From the NCBI GenBank assembly GCA_937960435.1, contig CALGPN010000028.1, positions 98,029 through 162,028 on the forward strand: a DNA stretch of 64,000 nt, written 5' to 3'. The notes beneath the pieces are model-generated. The model was not told where the DNA came from. It did no database searches and worked only from the letters and a program-made list of their open reading frames with translations. Of the stretch, positions 52,831-61,355 are shown piece after piece. Both the position numbers and the translations under genes were made by a program. Origin of the DNA: an uncultured Desulfosoma sp. Its GTDB lineage: Bacteria; Desulfobacterota; Syntrophobacteria; Syntrophobacterales; DSM-9756. The first letter of the stretch is position 1. Each line of letters begins with the position of its first letter.

Positions 52831-53775
52831 ATGGAGATTTACATTTCGGGATCGTTGGCTTACGACCGCATCATGAGTTTCCCAGGGCACTTTGCCGACC
52901 ACATCCTCCCCAACAAAATCCACGTGCTCAATGTGTGTTTCAATATCAACGGCCTGGTGGAGAAATTCGGGGGCACGGCGGGCAACATCGCCTACACCCT
53001 GAAGCTGCTCGGGGAGCGGCCCCTGATCGTGGCGACGGCCGGGGACGATTTTGATCGCTACAGGCAATGGCTTGAACACAATGAGCTGGACTGTCGATGG
53101 ATCAAGCGGATCCCCGGGGTGCTCACGGCCGGAGCCTATATCACCACGGACCTCAACGACAACCAGATCACCGCCTTCAACCCCGGAGCCATGGCCTTCC
53201 CGGCCGACCTTCCCCCTCTAGACAACGGGACGGAGCCGAGCATCGTCCACATCGGGCCCGGAAACAAAGAAGACATGGCGGGGCTGGCTCGGCGGTGCAA
53301 AAGCCGAGGGATTCCGTTTGTCTTCGATCCCGGTCAGAGCCTCAACATCTGGAGCGGTCCCGAGATCGCGGAAGCCGTGGAGGGCGCCCTCTGTTTCATT
53401 TCCAACGACTATGAGCTGAGCCATTTTCTCAAGCTGACCCGATGGCAGCGTGCCGATTTGGAAGCCCGCGTGCGCATGGTCGTCACGACCCAAGGGCCGG
53501 ACGGAAGCCTTTTGCGCTTGAACGGGGACAAGGTTTTCATCCCGGCCGTCGTCCCGGCCGCCGTTGTGGACCCGACGGGAGCGGGCGACGCCTACCGCGC
53601 CGGGTTCCTCAAAGGACTGGCGATGGGCCAAGACCCCACCGTGTGCGGCCACATGGGCAGCGTGGCCGCTTCCTTTGCCGTGGAACACCACGGCACTCAG
53701 GAACACCGTTTCGATTGGGAGGCTTTCTCCGACCGCTTGGAAAAGCATTTCGGCTATCGGCTCAATAGGCCCTAA
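52831..53775 (+). CDS. PfkB-family carbohydrate/nucleoside kinase, adenosine-kinase-like
   Basis: This 314-residue protein starts at MEIYISGSLAYDRIMSFPGHF, which resembles bacterial adenosine kinases of the PfkB family. The FGGTAGNIAYTLKLLGERPLIV segment contains the first PfkB signature and VDPTGAGDAYRAGFLKGL the second, with the catalytic Asp. AAGGGA precedes the ATG; a longer frame begins at 52777 and overlaps the helicase stop. It may phosphorylate adenosine or another nucleoside; other ribokinase-family sugars cannot be excluded. Confidence 0.85.
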   Translation: MEIYISGSLAYDRIMSFPGHFADHILPNKIHVLNVCFNINGLVEKFGGTAGNIAYTLKLLGERPLIVATAGDDFDRYRQWLEHNELDCRWIKRIPGVLTAGAYITTDLNDNQITAFNPGAMAFPADLPPLDNGTEPSIVHIGPGNKEDMAGLARRCKSRGIPFVFDPGQSLNIWSGPEIAEAVEGALCFISNDYELSHFLKLTRWQRADLEARVRMVVTTQGPDGSLLRLNGDKVFIPAVVPAAVVDPTGAGDAYRAGFLKGLAMGQDPTVCGHMGSVAASFAVEHHGTQEHRFDWEAFSDRLEKHFGYRLNRP

Positions 53776-53844
53776 GCCGGAGGCACGCCGTGAACAAGGG
53801 GCCCGTCAAAACCCACGGCAGGCTTCCCACCGTCCCTCGGCCGC

Positions 53845-55851
53845 TTATGCCGTCAGAAGCTGCGCCTGGCGCAGTCTTTTGATCTCGTCTCGGAAGGCGG
53901 CGGCTTTCTCGAATTCCAGTCGAGCCGCCGCTTCTTTCATCTGTTTTTCCAGCCGTTCGATGGCGAGACCCACATCGGGCTTTTCGCCTGATTGGTAAAG
54001 GGCCCGAACTTCCTCAAGCACCTCCTCGGAAACAAAACTTTCCTCTTTCGTCCGATACGGCGCCAGAATATCGGCCACGGACTTTTCCACGGTCTGGGGC
54101 GTGATGTCGTAGGCGGCGTTGTACGCCTGCTGCAAAGCCCGCCTCCTTTCGGTTTCGGCGACGGCTCGGCGGATGGAGTCCGTGAGTCGATCGGCATAGA
54201 GGATGACGGTGCCGTCGACGTTGCGGGCCGCACGACCGGCGGTCTGGATGAGGGAGCGTTCGGAGCGCAAAAATCCTTCGTTATCGGCATCGAGCACGGC
54301 CACGAGAGAAACTTCGGGGATGTCCAAGCCTTCCCGAAGGAGATTGATGCCCACCAGCACGTCGTATTCCCCCAGACGCAGGTCGCGCACCAGTTCGATG
54401 CGATCCAAGGTGTCCACGTCCGAGTGCATATAGCGGACGCGAATCTTGAGCTCCGAAAGGTATTCGGTGAGGTCCTCCGCCATGCGCTTGGTGAGGGTGG
54501 TGACCAGGACCCTTTGACCGGCGGCGACCCTCTTTCGGATCTCGCCCACCAGGTCGTCCACCTGATGCGCGGCGGGGCGCACCTCCACCTTGGGGTCCAC
54601 AAGACCCGTGGGGCGGATGATCTGTTCCACCACATAACCTTGGGTGCGCTCCAGCTCGTAGGGGCCCGGCGTGGCGGACACATAGACGACCTGGTGCACC
54701 TTGGCTTCAAACTCTTCGAAGCACAAGGGCCGGTTGTCCAGAGCCGAAGGCAATCGAAAGCCGTAACGCACCAAGGTTTCTTTGCGGGACCGGTCCCCCC
54801 GGAACATGCCCCGCAGTTGGGGGATCGTGATGTGGCTCTCATCGATAAAGAGCAAAAAGTCATCGGGGAAATATTCCAGAAGCGTCGGAGGCGGCTCGCC
54901 CGGGCGACGCCCGGTGAGATGGCGCGAATAGTTTTCAATGCCGGGACAATACCCCAACTCTTGAAGCATCTCCAAATCCAGCCGCGTGCGTTCCTCCAGC
55001 CGCTGCGCCTCCACCAAAAGGCCTGCCGCGCGCAACTCTTCGAGCCGAACCTCGAGCTCCTCCTTGATGCTCTCGATGGCCCGCTCCAAGGTCCCTCGAT
55101 CGGTGACGTAGTGGCTTCCGGGGTAAATGGCCACCTCGGTGAGGGACCTCACGGTGCGGCCCGTCAGGGGATCGAATTCGCGAATGGCGTCGATTTCGTC
55201 CCCGAAGAATTCCAGTCGAACCGCTCGGTCCTCTTCATGGGCGGGAAACACCTCCACCACGTCGCCTCGAACTCGAAACGTTCCCCGATGAAAATCCACA
55301 TCGTTTCGCATGTATTGGATTTCCACCAGCTTTCTCAGCACCACGTCGCGGTCCACGGCCATGCCCGTTTTGACCCACAGGAGCATGTCCCGGTACGTTT
55401 CCGGAGCGCCCAGGCCGTAGATGCAGGAGACACTGGCCACAATGAGCACGTCCCGACGTTCGAGCAGAGCGCGGGTGGCCGCATGGCGCATCTTGTCGAT
55501 GGTTTCGTTGATGGACGCATCCTTGGCGATATAGGTGTCGGTCTGAGGCACGTAGGCTTCCGGCTGGTAGTAATCGTAGTAGGAGACGAAATACTCCACC
55601 GCGTTTTCCGGGAAGAAAGCCTTGAATTCCCCGTAGAGCTGGGCCGCCAGGGTCTTGTTGGGCGCGATGACCAGCGTGGGCTTTTGGACCTGGGCGATGA
55701 CATGGGCCATGGTAAAAGTTTTTCCCGATCCTGTGACGCCCAAAAGGGTCTGTTCCCGCACCCCGGCGCGGATGTTGGCCGTCAGTTTTTCAATGGCCTG
55801 GGGTTGGTCCCCCTGGGGAGTCCAGGGCGCGTGGATCCTAAAGGTGTTCAT
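53845..55851 (-). CDS. uvrB: UvrABC system protein B
   Basis: This 668-residue DNA-repair helicase has Walker A GVTGSGKT near residue 39, the beta-hairpin [57 protein letters not shown] motif V (here DADNEGF) and QTAGRAARN. The C-terminal UVR motif (about 630-665) for UvrC contact is present. It loads on damage after UvrA and prepares incision. A strong sigma-70 promoter lies 40 bases upstream. It is convergent with the kinase gene, with no clear LexA box seen. Confidence 0.97.
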   Translation of the reverse strand: MNTFRIHAPWTPQGDQPQAIEKLTANIRAGVREQTLLGVTGSGKTFTMAHVIAQVQKPTLVIAPNKTLAAQLYGEFKAFFPENAVEYFVSYYDYYQPEAYVPQTDTYIAKDASINETIDKMRHAATRALLERRDVLIVASVSCIYGLGAPETYRDMLLWVKTGMAVDRDVVLRKLVEIQYMRNDVDFHRGTFRVRGDVVEVFPAHEEDRAVRLEFFGDEIDAIREFDPLTGRTVRSLTEVAIYPGSHYVTDRGTLERAIESIKEELEVRLEELRAAGLLVEAQRLEERTRLDLEMLQELGYCPGIENYSRHLTGRRPGEPPPTLLEYFPDDFLLFIDESHITIPQLRGMFRGDRSRKETLVRYGFRLPSALDNRPLCFEEFEAKVHQVVYVSATPGPYELERTQGYVVEQIIRPTGLVDPKVEVRPAAHQVDDLVGEIRKRVAAGQRVLVTTLTKRMAEDLTEYLSELKIRVRYMHSDVDTLDRIELVRDLRLGEYDVLVGINLLREGLDIPEVSLVAVLDADNEGFLRSERSLIQTAGRAARNVDGTVILYADRLTDSIRRAVAETERRRALQQAYNAAYDITPQTVEKSVADILAPYRTKEESFVSEEVLEEVRALYQSGEKPDVGLAIERLEKQMKEAAARLEFEKAAAFRDEIKRLRQAQLLTA

Positions 55852-55890
55852 GGAGCGTTTTTCTCCTAAGCGTTTTTCGGTTGGCTTTTA

Positions 55891-55918
55891 ATAACAGGCA
55901 CGTGAGCGAACCTGTCAA
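55891..55918 (-). promoter_or_regulatory. Sigma-70 promoter of uvrB
   Basis: On the minus strand TTGACA (55913-55918) and TGTTAT (about 55891-55896) are 16 bases apart, close to consensus, and face uvrB whose ATG is 40 bases downstream. No SOS box was found nearby. Confidence 0.7.
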
Positions 55919-56092
55919 GAGTGCGGCAGACTCCTGCAGCACAGAGAAACACCCCGAGATCCTGTGACGTTGTGAAGAGAAGAGCATTGTCACTTGCACG
56001 AATGTGCGTTGTGCGTTACGTTCACAATACATCGGAAGATTCCTCATGGAAAAGGCCTTGGAAACCTCACAAGGGGCAAAAAAGGAGACAGC

Positions 56093-56941
56093 ATGAATGG
56101 CGCCGTTCAACCGCAAGGGCGGGATCGTCAATGGATCAATCAGGCGGTCAAGGCCGAAATCAATCTGTGCTTTACCTGCGGATCCTGTGCCGTGGAATGC
56201 CCCGTCAACCGAGCTACGAACCGTCTCGACCCGCGGCGGCTCGTCTGGATGGCCAACCTGGGTTTGATGGACGAATTGATCCGGCTGCCGGAAATCTGGC
56301 TATGCCTCAACTGCCGAAAGTGTTCCCATGTGTGTCCCATGACGGTGAAACCGGCGACCCTCATCGCCTTCCTACGCTGGGAGGCCTTCCGAAAGGGGAT
56401 CCTGAGCGAGTCCGCGGCCCAGCACCGGCGCACCCTCCAGGATCGCCTCCATCGGGAACGGGCCGCCGCCGTTCGTGACCTTCTTGCGGAAGCCGCCCAG
56501 AGACGCCCGGCGCCTCCGCTTTCTCACGCCCCGGCTGTGCCTTCCTCGTGGAAGCCCTTTGCGGTCTACGACGGCCATGAGACCCGTATCAGCTCGTGTT
56601 TTGCGTGCGGGGAATGCAGCAACGCGTGCCCTGTGTGCACCGATCGCTCCGTGTTGGACCCTCTGGTGCTCGTTCGAGGAACCCTGATGGGCTACGCCCG
56701 CGAGCTCATCGTCTCGCCGGGTCCCTGGGTCTGCCTCCAGTGTCGAAGCTGCTCGGCGGCGTGCAGTCATCGCGTCCAGGGACATCTTGTGGCCCTGGCC
56801 TTGCGGGAAACAGCGCGCAGAACCGGCGTGGCGGACGAGGTTTTTCTCCGGGCGTGGAAAGACAAGGAAAAAGAAATCTTCGGGGCCTATGCGGACGCCT
56901 TGGTGCGTGAACTGGGCGCCGTGCTTAATTTTACGGCATGA
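56093..56941 (+). CDS. HdrC-like iron-sulfur protein with two tandem di-cluster domains
   Basis: This 282-residue protein starts behind AAAAGGAGA. It holds four CxxCxxCxxxC motifs: C26/29/32/36 and C71/74/77/81 in the first half, then C169/172/175/179 and C214/217/220/224 in the second, enough for four [4Fe-4S] clusters. Each half has the HdrC layout CFTCGSCAVECP then CLNCRKCSHVCP. HdrC moves electrons to a disulfide-reductase-like partner; here no HdrA, HdrB or flavoprotein gene is adjacent, so its partner is unknown. A small coiled-coil gene follows 45 bases later. Confidence 0.85.
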   Translation: MNGAVQPQGRDRQWINQAVKAEINLCFTCGSCAVECPVNRATNRLDPRRLVWMANLGLMDELIRLPEIWLCLNCRKCSHVCPMTVKPATLIAFLRWEAFRKGILSESAAQHRRTLQDRLHRERAAAVRDLLAEAAQRRPAPPLSHAPAVPSSWKPFAVYDGHETRISSCFACGECSNACPVCTDRSVLDPLVLVRGTLMGYARELIVSPGPWVCLQCRSCSAACSHRVQGHLVALALRETARRTGVADEVFLRAWKDKEKEIFGAYADALVRELGAVLNFTA

Positions 56942-56986
56942 AGGAAGAACGCGACGGGCATGGTTTCGAGGGTCGAGGAGGGTGCC

Positions 56987-57319
56987 ATGGAAAACGAAAA
57001 AACTTTTCTTCCGACGGTGGATGAGCAGGGGTGCCAGGCTCCTGTGGACAGTTCCGGCCGGCTTTACACGTGCCGAGAGCGCGAAACGGTTCTCACCCAT
57101 CGGGAACAGGATGTGCTGAGGGAAATCCGGGCGGTCCAGGAAGAAGCCGCCGAGATCAAGCGCCGGCTGCAGGAAATGAGGCACGGCGGTGTGAGGGATG
57201 AGGCGCTGGAAGCCCGGTGGGAGAGGCGTCTCGATGAGCTGAGGGCGCGACGAAAAGCTTTGGAGAAAGAACGGGAAGAGGCGGCTCAAGAGCGGATGCG
57301 CCTGCTGGGGCACGGATAA
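56987..57319 (+). CDS. Small coiled-coil hypothetical protein
   Basis: This 110-residue protein starts at MENEKTFLPTVDEQGCQAPV behind GGAGGG. From residue 45 it is a charged helix rich in E, R and A with heptad-like spacing (REIRAVQEEAAEIKRRLQEM ... DELRARRKALEKEREEAAQE), likely a coiled coil. It follows the HdrC-like gene and ends at a strong terminator, so it may be its partner. No family recognised. Confidence 0.55.
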   Translation: MENEKTFLPTVDEQGCQAPVDSSGRLYTCRERETVLTHREQDVLREIRAVQEEAAEIKRRLQEMRHGGVRDEALEARWERRLDELRARRKALEKEREEAAQERMRLLGHG

Positions 57320-57345
57320 CGGCGAAGAATCGGTGGGGAGTAAAA

Positions 57346-57377
57346 AGAACGGCCGCGGGGAGCGCGGCCTTTTTTTT
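57346..57377 (+). terminator. Intrinsic terminator after the coiled-coil gene
   Basis: GGCCGCG and CGCGGCC flank a five-base loop and are followed by TTTTTTTT. A preceding A-run (57342-57346) makes it also usable in reverse. It ends the HdrC-like/coiled-coil transcript. Confidence 0.85.
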
Positions 57378-57379
57378 GA

Positions 57380-57395
57380 GCGCCCGTCAGGGCGC
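57380..57395. repeat. GCGCCC-gtca-GGGCGC hairpin
   Basis: A perfect 6-bp stem with a four-base loop directly after the terminator. It shares the GGGCGC core of the palindromes near 30.4 kb and at 57419-57439. Confidence 0.6.
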
Positions 57396-57418
57396 ACCTC
57401 CTTTGAAGCGTCCTTCGG

Positions 57419-57439
57419 GGGCGCAGTGGCGCTGCGCCC
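57419..57439. repeat. GC palindrome, third copy of GGGCGCAG/CTGCGCCC
   Basis: GGGCGCAG (57419-57426) and CTGCGCCC (57432-57439) pair over eight bases around TGGCG. It matches the core of the palindrome between dctP and dctQ at 30373-30399. Confidence 0.65.
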
Positions 57440-57786
57440 TACGCAGGTGACGTGCCCGGCAAGGAGGAAAAGTGAGCCGAACAAGCTGGTTGGGCTTATG
57501 GGGGGAAAAGGGGACGCCCCCGGTGTGTTCGGCAAGCCCTAGGGTGCGGAAACGTCGCCTTGCGTCTGCGATCGGACCGAGCCGGAAAAAGAAAGCGGTA
57601 GGTGTCGGCTGCCGTGAGGGTGCGATGGGACGAAAGTTTTCCTGCGCGTATGGTGTTCCGGAGCATCGTTTCGTGCGGGACGTAGTGAAGCCTAATGTTT
57701 CTCAAATTATGGAGGGTGCCTCCCCCTCGGCAATGGTTTTATTTTAAACATGTTCTTGACAGACTTTAGGTTCTTCCAAGAGCACA

Positions 57787-57893
57787 CCAACGGTAACGAG
57801 GAGGCGGAACCCACCGGAAGGGGAGAAAAACCGCCGTTGGACCGGCCGTCAAGAGAACCCATGGCACGCACAACCCAGCGGTTTTTCCGGTCC
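57787..57893 (+). other. Candidate structured RNA element upstream of mucR
   Basis: Three complementary arm pairs fall within about 107 bases: CCAACGG (57787-57793) with CCGTTGG (57834-57840); GGACCGG (57839-57845) with CCGGTCC (57887-57893); and AAAAACCGC (57826-57834) with GCGGTTTTT (57878-57886). The last overlaps the first and crosses the second, so they define alternative folds. This is like a switch or a small RNA with a terminator-type ending. No known family was recognised, and expression is unproven. Confidence 0.4.
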
Positions 57894-57942
57894 GGGCGGG
57901 GTCACAAATATCGAATGCGCGAAACATGAAGTGAGAAAACTC

Positions 57943-57971
57943 TTGTTGAATTCATAGGATTTATGTATTTA
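57943..57971 (+). promoter_or_regulatory. Sigma-70 promoter for mucR
   Basis: TTGTTG (57943-57948) and TATTTA (57966-57971) are separated by 17 bases in an AT-rich stretch, about 50 bases before the regulator's start. It is downstream of the structured element, so that element would not be in this transcript. MucR proteins bind AT-rich DNA with T-A steps, so autoregulation is possible. Confidence 0.6.
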
Positions 57972-58024
57972 CGGCAAAAAGGGTGAAGGTATAAACCTTT
58001 TGATGACCAATGGAGGCGATGCGC

Positions 58025-58492
58025 ATGGGCAAAAGACTTTTGGAAATGTGTGTTCAGATCGTGGAGGCTCAAGCCTCGGCGGGGATGATGTCCACTGAGG
58101 AAATAGAGCATTCGCTCAAAAGGATTTACAAGGTTCTTCAGGATTTGGACGCTTTGGAGGAAAGCGGAGCGGGGCTCGAGGAAATTCAGACTGTTGGGGA
58201 AAAGAAGGAGCCTCCCCAAGCCGCGACGCTCGGCAAAGGGCCATACGAATCCATCGGGGAACACAGCGTCGTGTGCTTGGAATGCGGGGCGCAGTTTCGC
58301 CAAATCACGGCCAACCACCTCAAGAGTCACGGGCTCACGCCGAGGGAGTACAAGAAAAAATGGGGGTTCCGGCTGAAGGACTCCCTTGCCGCCAAGGCGG
58401 TGACCCGGTCTCGCAGTGAAGCGGCCAAGGCCCGGGGCATTCCGGAGAATTTGAAAGCCTATCAGGAAAGCCGAAAGAAAAAGTCGCCCTAG
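58025..58492 (+). CDS. MucR/Ros-family transcriptional regulator
   Basis: This 155-residue protein starts at MGKRLLEMCVQIVEAQASAG, with GGAGG at 8 bases; an ATG five codons earlier lies on the ribosome site itself. The MucR zinc finger is VVCLECGAQFRQITANHLKSH with C84, C87, H98 and H102, followed by the conserved HGLTPREYKKKWGF. N-terminal residues form a likely oligomerisation helix. Ros/MucR proteins act as H-NS-like silencers on AT-rich DNA, controlling exopolysaccharide, motility and their own genes. The bcs operon 40 kb away is a conceivable target. Confidence 0.9.
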   Translation: MGKRLLEMCVQIVEAQASAGMMSTEEIEHSLKRIYKVLQDLDALEESGAGLEEIQTVGEKKEPPQAATLGKGPYESIGEHSVVCLECGAQFRQITANHLKSHGLTPREYKKKWGFRLKDSLAAKAVTRSRSEAAKARGIPENLKAYQESRKKKSP

Positions 58493-58533
58493 CATCGTCA
58501 TTTTCGGCGACCCGCCTGAGGAGCCGGCGTCCC

Positions 58534-59181
58534 ATGGAGGATCACAGCCTCATCCAAAAGATTGTGGCGCGACTCGAACAGCTCTACCCCCAAGCCTCCT
58601 TGGAACTCGTCTACAGGAATCCCTTCGAGTTGCTGATCGCGGTGATCTTGTCCGCCCAGTGCACGGACGAAAGGGTCAACCAGGTCACCGAGAGGCTCTT
58701 TCGAGAATATCCCACGCCGGCGGCGCTGGCGGCCGCGCCTTTGGAAACGGTCGAGGACATTGTGCGACCGACGGGCTTTTACCGCAACAAAGCCAAGGCC
58801 GTGAAAGGCTGTGCGGCACGTTTGGTGGAGGACCACGGCGGTGACGTGCCGAAGACCCTGGAGGCCTTGGTACGGCTTCCGGGCGTAGGACGCAAGACGG
58901 CGGCCATGGTTCTCGGAAACGCCTACGGCATCCAGGAAGGCATCGCCGTGGACACGCATGTGCTGCGTGTTTCCCAGCGACTGGGCATCACCCGAGAAAA
59001 GAGTCCCGAAGCCGTGGAAAGCCGGCTCATGGCTTTGGTCCCCAGGGAGAAATGGACGTGGTTCAGCAACGCCCTGATCCTCCATGGACGCCGAGTGTGC
59101 ACGGCCAAAAAACCCTCGTGCCCCCGATGCACTCTTGCCGACTGGTGTGCTTACGGTCGCGAGGCGTCCAGAAGCGGGTAA
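58534..59181 (+). CDS. nth: Endonuclease III (DNA glycosylase/AP lyase)
   Basis: This 215-residue base-excision enzyme has the helix-hairpin-helix LPGVGRKTA with catalytic Lys121, VDTHV with Asp140, and the [4Fe-4S] ligands C189, C196, C199 and C205 (C-x6-C-x2-C-x5-C). It removes oxidised pyrimidines and cleaves the abasic site. It is followed by mutT with 8 bases between stop and start, so the two DNA-repair functions are coupled. The start ATG at 58534 is the first in a gene-length frame. Confidence 0.96.
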   Translation: MEDHSLIQKIVARLEQLYPQASLELVYRNPFELLIAVILSAQCTDERVNQVTERLFREYPTPAALAAAPLETVEDIVRPTGFYRNKAKAVKGCAARLVEDHGGDVPKTLEALVRLPGVGRKTAAMVLGNAYGIQEGIAVDTHVLRVSQRLGITREKSPEAVESRLMALVPREKWTWFSNALILHGRRVCTAKKPSCPRCTLADWCAYGREASRSG

Positions 59182-59188
59182 GAACCGG

Positions 59189-59587
59189 ATGACGGTGAAG
59201 ACGGTCACGGCGGCGATTCTGGAGCGCGACGGCTGTGTGCTTCTTGCCCAAAGGTCCGCGGCGGATCCCTTGGCCTTGATGTGGGAATTCCCCGGCGGCA
59301 CCGTGGAACAAGGGGAAACGCCGGAAGAGTGTCTGCGCCGCGAAATCGAGGAGGAACTTGGAATCGTCGTGGACGTTGTGGCCTTTTTCGGTGAAAGCCG
59401 GCACCGTGACGACCGCGGAGAAATTCGGCTCAAGGCCTACAAGGTCCGATGGCTTTCGGGCCGCATCCGGCCCTTTGTCCATGCGGATGTGCGCTGGGTT
59501 CCTCTCACCGAATTGAGTCGCTACGACATGGCTCCGGCGGACCGACCTTTTGTGGCGCAACTTCTCGTCGAACACGGGGGCGTCTGA
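59189..59587 (+). CDS. mutT: MutT-type Nudix pyrophosphohydrolase
   Basis: This 132-residue protein has an intact Nudix box, GGTVEQGETPEECLRREIEEELGI, and the MutT N-terminus TVTAAILERDGCVLLAQRSA. It is expected to clean oxidised nucleotides such as 8-oxo-dGTP. Its neighbour nth repairs oxidised bases in DNA, so the pair forms an oxidative-damage unit. Start at 59189 gives a family-like N-terminus; the frame is open upstream into nth. Substrates other than 8-oxo-dGTP are possible. Confidence 0.88.
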   Translation: MTVKTVTAAILERDGCVLLAQRSAADPLALMWEFPGGTVEQGETPEECLRREIEEELGIVVDVVAFFGESRHRDDRGEIRLKAYKVRWLSGRIRPFVHADVRWVPLTELSRYDMAPADRPFVAQLLVEHGGV

Positions 59588-59600
59588 AACGGAGGCGAAA

Positions 59601-60038
59601 ATGTGTTTGCATCAGAAGCGCCCATGCGAATGCGGCCGAAACGAGGCCTATGTGTTCCATCGGGACAGTATCCTTCCGGAAGAGGTTTTGGTGCACCTTT
59701 ACTGTCCCGAGTGTGCCGGCTCGGTCCCGTGGGACGCCCGAACCATGGTCAGGGACGGCGGGTGGATCCTGGAATACGACATGGAAGCGGCGCGCTTTTA
59801 TTTGGGCCGCCGTCTCGGGCGCGTCGATTACTCCCCCGAGGAGATTTTCGATGAGGACTATTGCAGCTGGTATGGGTTGACGCCCGAAGATTTGGAGACC
59901 AGCAGGCGGCTCCATGAAGAACTGGAGCCGCTCAAACGGCGCGACATCAAAGAGTATATCCTGCAGATCACGCGACGGCGTCAGGAGCAGGTGCAGGCGC
60001 TGAAGCACCAAGGATGGCGCAAGGCCGCTCGAACATGA
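59601..60038 (+). CDS. Hypothetical zinc-ribbon-like protein
   Basis: This 145-residue protein starts behind GGAGG. The N-terminus has two close cysteine pairs (CLHQKRPCECGRNEAYVFH and YCPECAGSV), a likely zinc ribbon, and the C-terminal half is helical (SRRLHEELEPLKRRDIKEYI). I do not recognise a family. It follows mutT by 13 bases and may be part of the nth-mutT transcript. Confidence 0.6.
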   Translation: MCLHQKRPCECGRNEAYVFHRDSILPEEVLVHLYCPECAGSVPWDARTMVRDGGWILEYDMEAARFYLGRRLGRVDYSPEEIFDEDYCSWYGLTPEDLETSRRLHEELEPLKRRDIKEYILQITRRRQEQVQALKHQGWRKAART

Positions 60039-60181
60039 TCCCCGAGGCCGTCCCACACGAGCCGCTTCGGCACTCAAGTTCCGTCCCTCCCTTTCCGATC
60101 ATCCATATAGAAGAACCGGCGAAGGCGTCGGACTTCCCCGTCGCCTGAGCGTCATTTTTTCGTGTACGGGAGGTGCGGGAG

Positions 60182-60847
60182 ATGAACCCTTATCAGCTCG
60201 CCCTATGGAAACTCGTGCGGTTTCCGTATCGGTGTTTCCTGTCTCCGGAAGTCTTCGGCCTTGAAAATGTTTCCCGGGCGGTGTCCCGAGCCGCCGCGGA
60301 CAAAAGGGGCCTCCTTCTCATCGCCAATCACATCAGCGCATGGGACCCGATTTTTATTTGCGGCGTCCTCCACGCGAGCCTCCTCTGCGAAATGGGTGAG
60401 GTGACTTTTCTCGGCAAGCGGGAACTGTTCGATCGTCCCTGGAAACGGTGGCTCATGACGCGTTTGGGGTGCGTCAACATTCGGGAGCGAGCCGTCCTTC
60501 GGCGGGTGGTCCAAGGGCTTCGCGAGGGAAAAACATTTTTCCTCTTTCCGGAAGGGTGCGTGTCGTCGGATGGGCACATGGGACGGGATCTCGGGGCGGT
60601 GCGCTTTTTGGCCAAACACGCGTCTTTTGTCGTGCTGCCCATCCGCGTCCAGGGCATCTACGGCGGATTTCGAAACGACTGGAAAAAGATCGCCGTCGGC
60701 CGACGTCGGTTTCAAGTGGCGTTCGGACCACCCGTTGTTCTGGAAAAGGGCGACCACCCCCGGTTGGACGCCATGACCATGATCCGGGCGATCCCCTTGG
60801 ATGGAGGACTGTGCCTTGACGACCTGCCGGTTTGGGCCGTTTCCTGA
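60182..60847 (+). CDS. 1-acyl-glycerol-3-phosphate acyltransferase-like (PlsC family)
   Basis: This 221-residue protein has the acyltransferase HX4D motif NHISAWD (His50, Asp55) and FPEG (122-125), with a nearby RxxR-type GCVNIRER. It should transfer an acyl chain to lysophosphatidate or a similar glycerolipid at the membrane. GGGAGGTG precedes the ATG; a GTG three codons earlier lies within it. It is a single gene between the hypothetical protein and the minus-strand membrane protein. Whether it is the housekeeping PlsC or a paralogue is unknown. Confidence 0.85.
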   Translation: MNPYQLALWKLVRFPYRCFLSPEVFGLENVSRAVSRAAADKRGLLLIANHISAWDPIFICGVLHASLLCEMGEVTFLGKRELFDRPWKRWLMTRLGCVNIRERAVLRRVVQGLREGKTFFLFPEGCVSSDGHMGRDLGAVRFLAKHASFVVLPIRVQGIYGGFRNDWKKIAVGRRRFQVAFGPPVVLEKGDHPRLDAMTMIRAIPLDGGLCLDDLPVWAVS

Positions 60848-60915
60848 GGGTGGGGCCCAAGGTCTTCGCGCCCGAGCGTCCATGCCCGGAAGCGTTCAAG
60901 GCTTCGCCCGCAATC

Positions 60916-61209
60916 TCAAGGACTTCGCAAGGGGCGGCCGTGGGTCGGCGGGGGCAGCATGCCCGTTCGGCCGCCTTGCCTTTGGATGCGAAGTTCCTCT
61001 CGATCCTGCACGACTTTGTTGAGCAGAAATTCCACGCCATAGGCGAGAACCCCCACGGTCAAAAAACCGATGAGAAGGCGCCGCATGAGGGTGCCGAAGC
61101 GGATTTTCTCCCGCAGCCGCTTTGCCCATGGGAACGGGGCGAGGCCCAGGGCTGCGGCGAGGATCACAAGCGGCAGCACAACTCTGAGGAGCAGCCACTT
61201 GGTCAACAT
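60916..61209 (-). CDS. Small membrane protein (hypothetical)
   Basis: This 97-residue protein has two predicted helices (LLLRVVLPLVILAAALGLAPF and LLIGFLTVGVLAYGVEFLL), a basic loop between them and a soluble tail. AAAGGAAA lies before the start. No family was recognised. It is convergent with plsC. Confidence 0.6.
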   Translation of the reverse strand: MLTKWLLLRVVLPLVILAAALGLAPFPWAKRLREKIRFGTLMRRLLIGFLTVGVLAYGVEFLLNKVVQDREELRIQRQGGRTGMLPPPTHGRPLRSP

Positions 61210-61355
61210 CGAGGTTTCCTTTCACCGCTCTTGAAAACCCTTGCGTAACCAAACCCGATTGGTCATATGCTAAACGGAAAAATTCCTCGAGAACAGCCCC
61301 CCGAAGCCCTCAGGGGGCCGGGAGTTGGATCGGCAGAAAAGAAGGCGGCAAAAAA

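Larger units (their letters stand above)
57320..58024. other. 705-base intergenic region before mucR
   Basis: After the terminator and GC hairpins, this region holds no supported protein gene. Notable are a strongly base-paired segment at 57787-57893 and a good promoter at 57943-57971. A TTGACA at 57756 lacks a convincing -10 at standard spacing. The last 80 bases are clearly AT-rich, as expected for a MucR-type target. A small RNA or a structured leader is possible in the middle portion. Confidence 0.5.

Noticed and set aside
57756..57790. Promoter with TTGACA before the structured element
   Set aside because: The -35 is perfect but no acceptable -10 lies at 16-18 bases.
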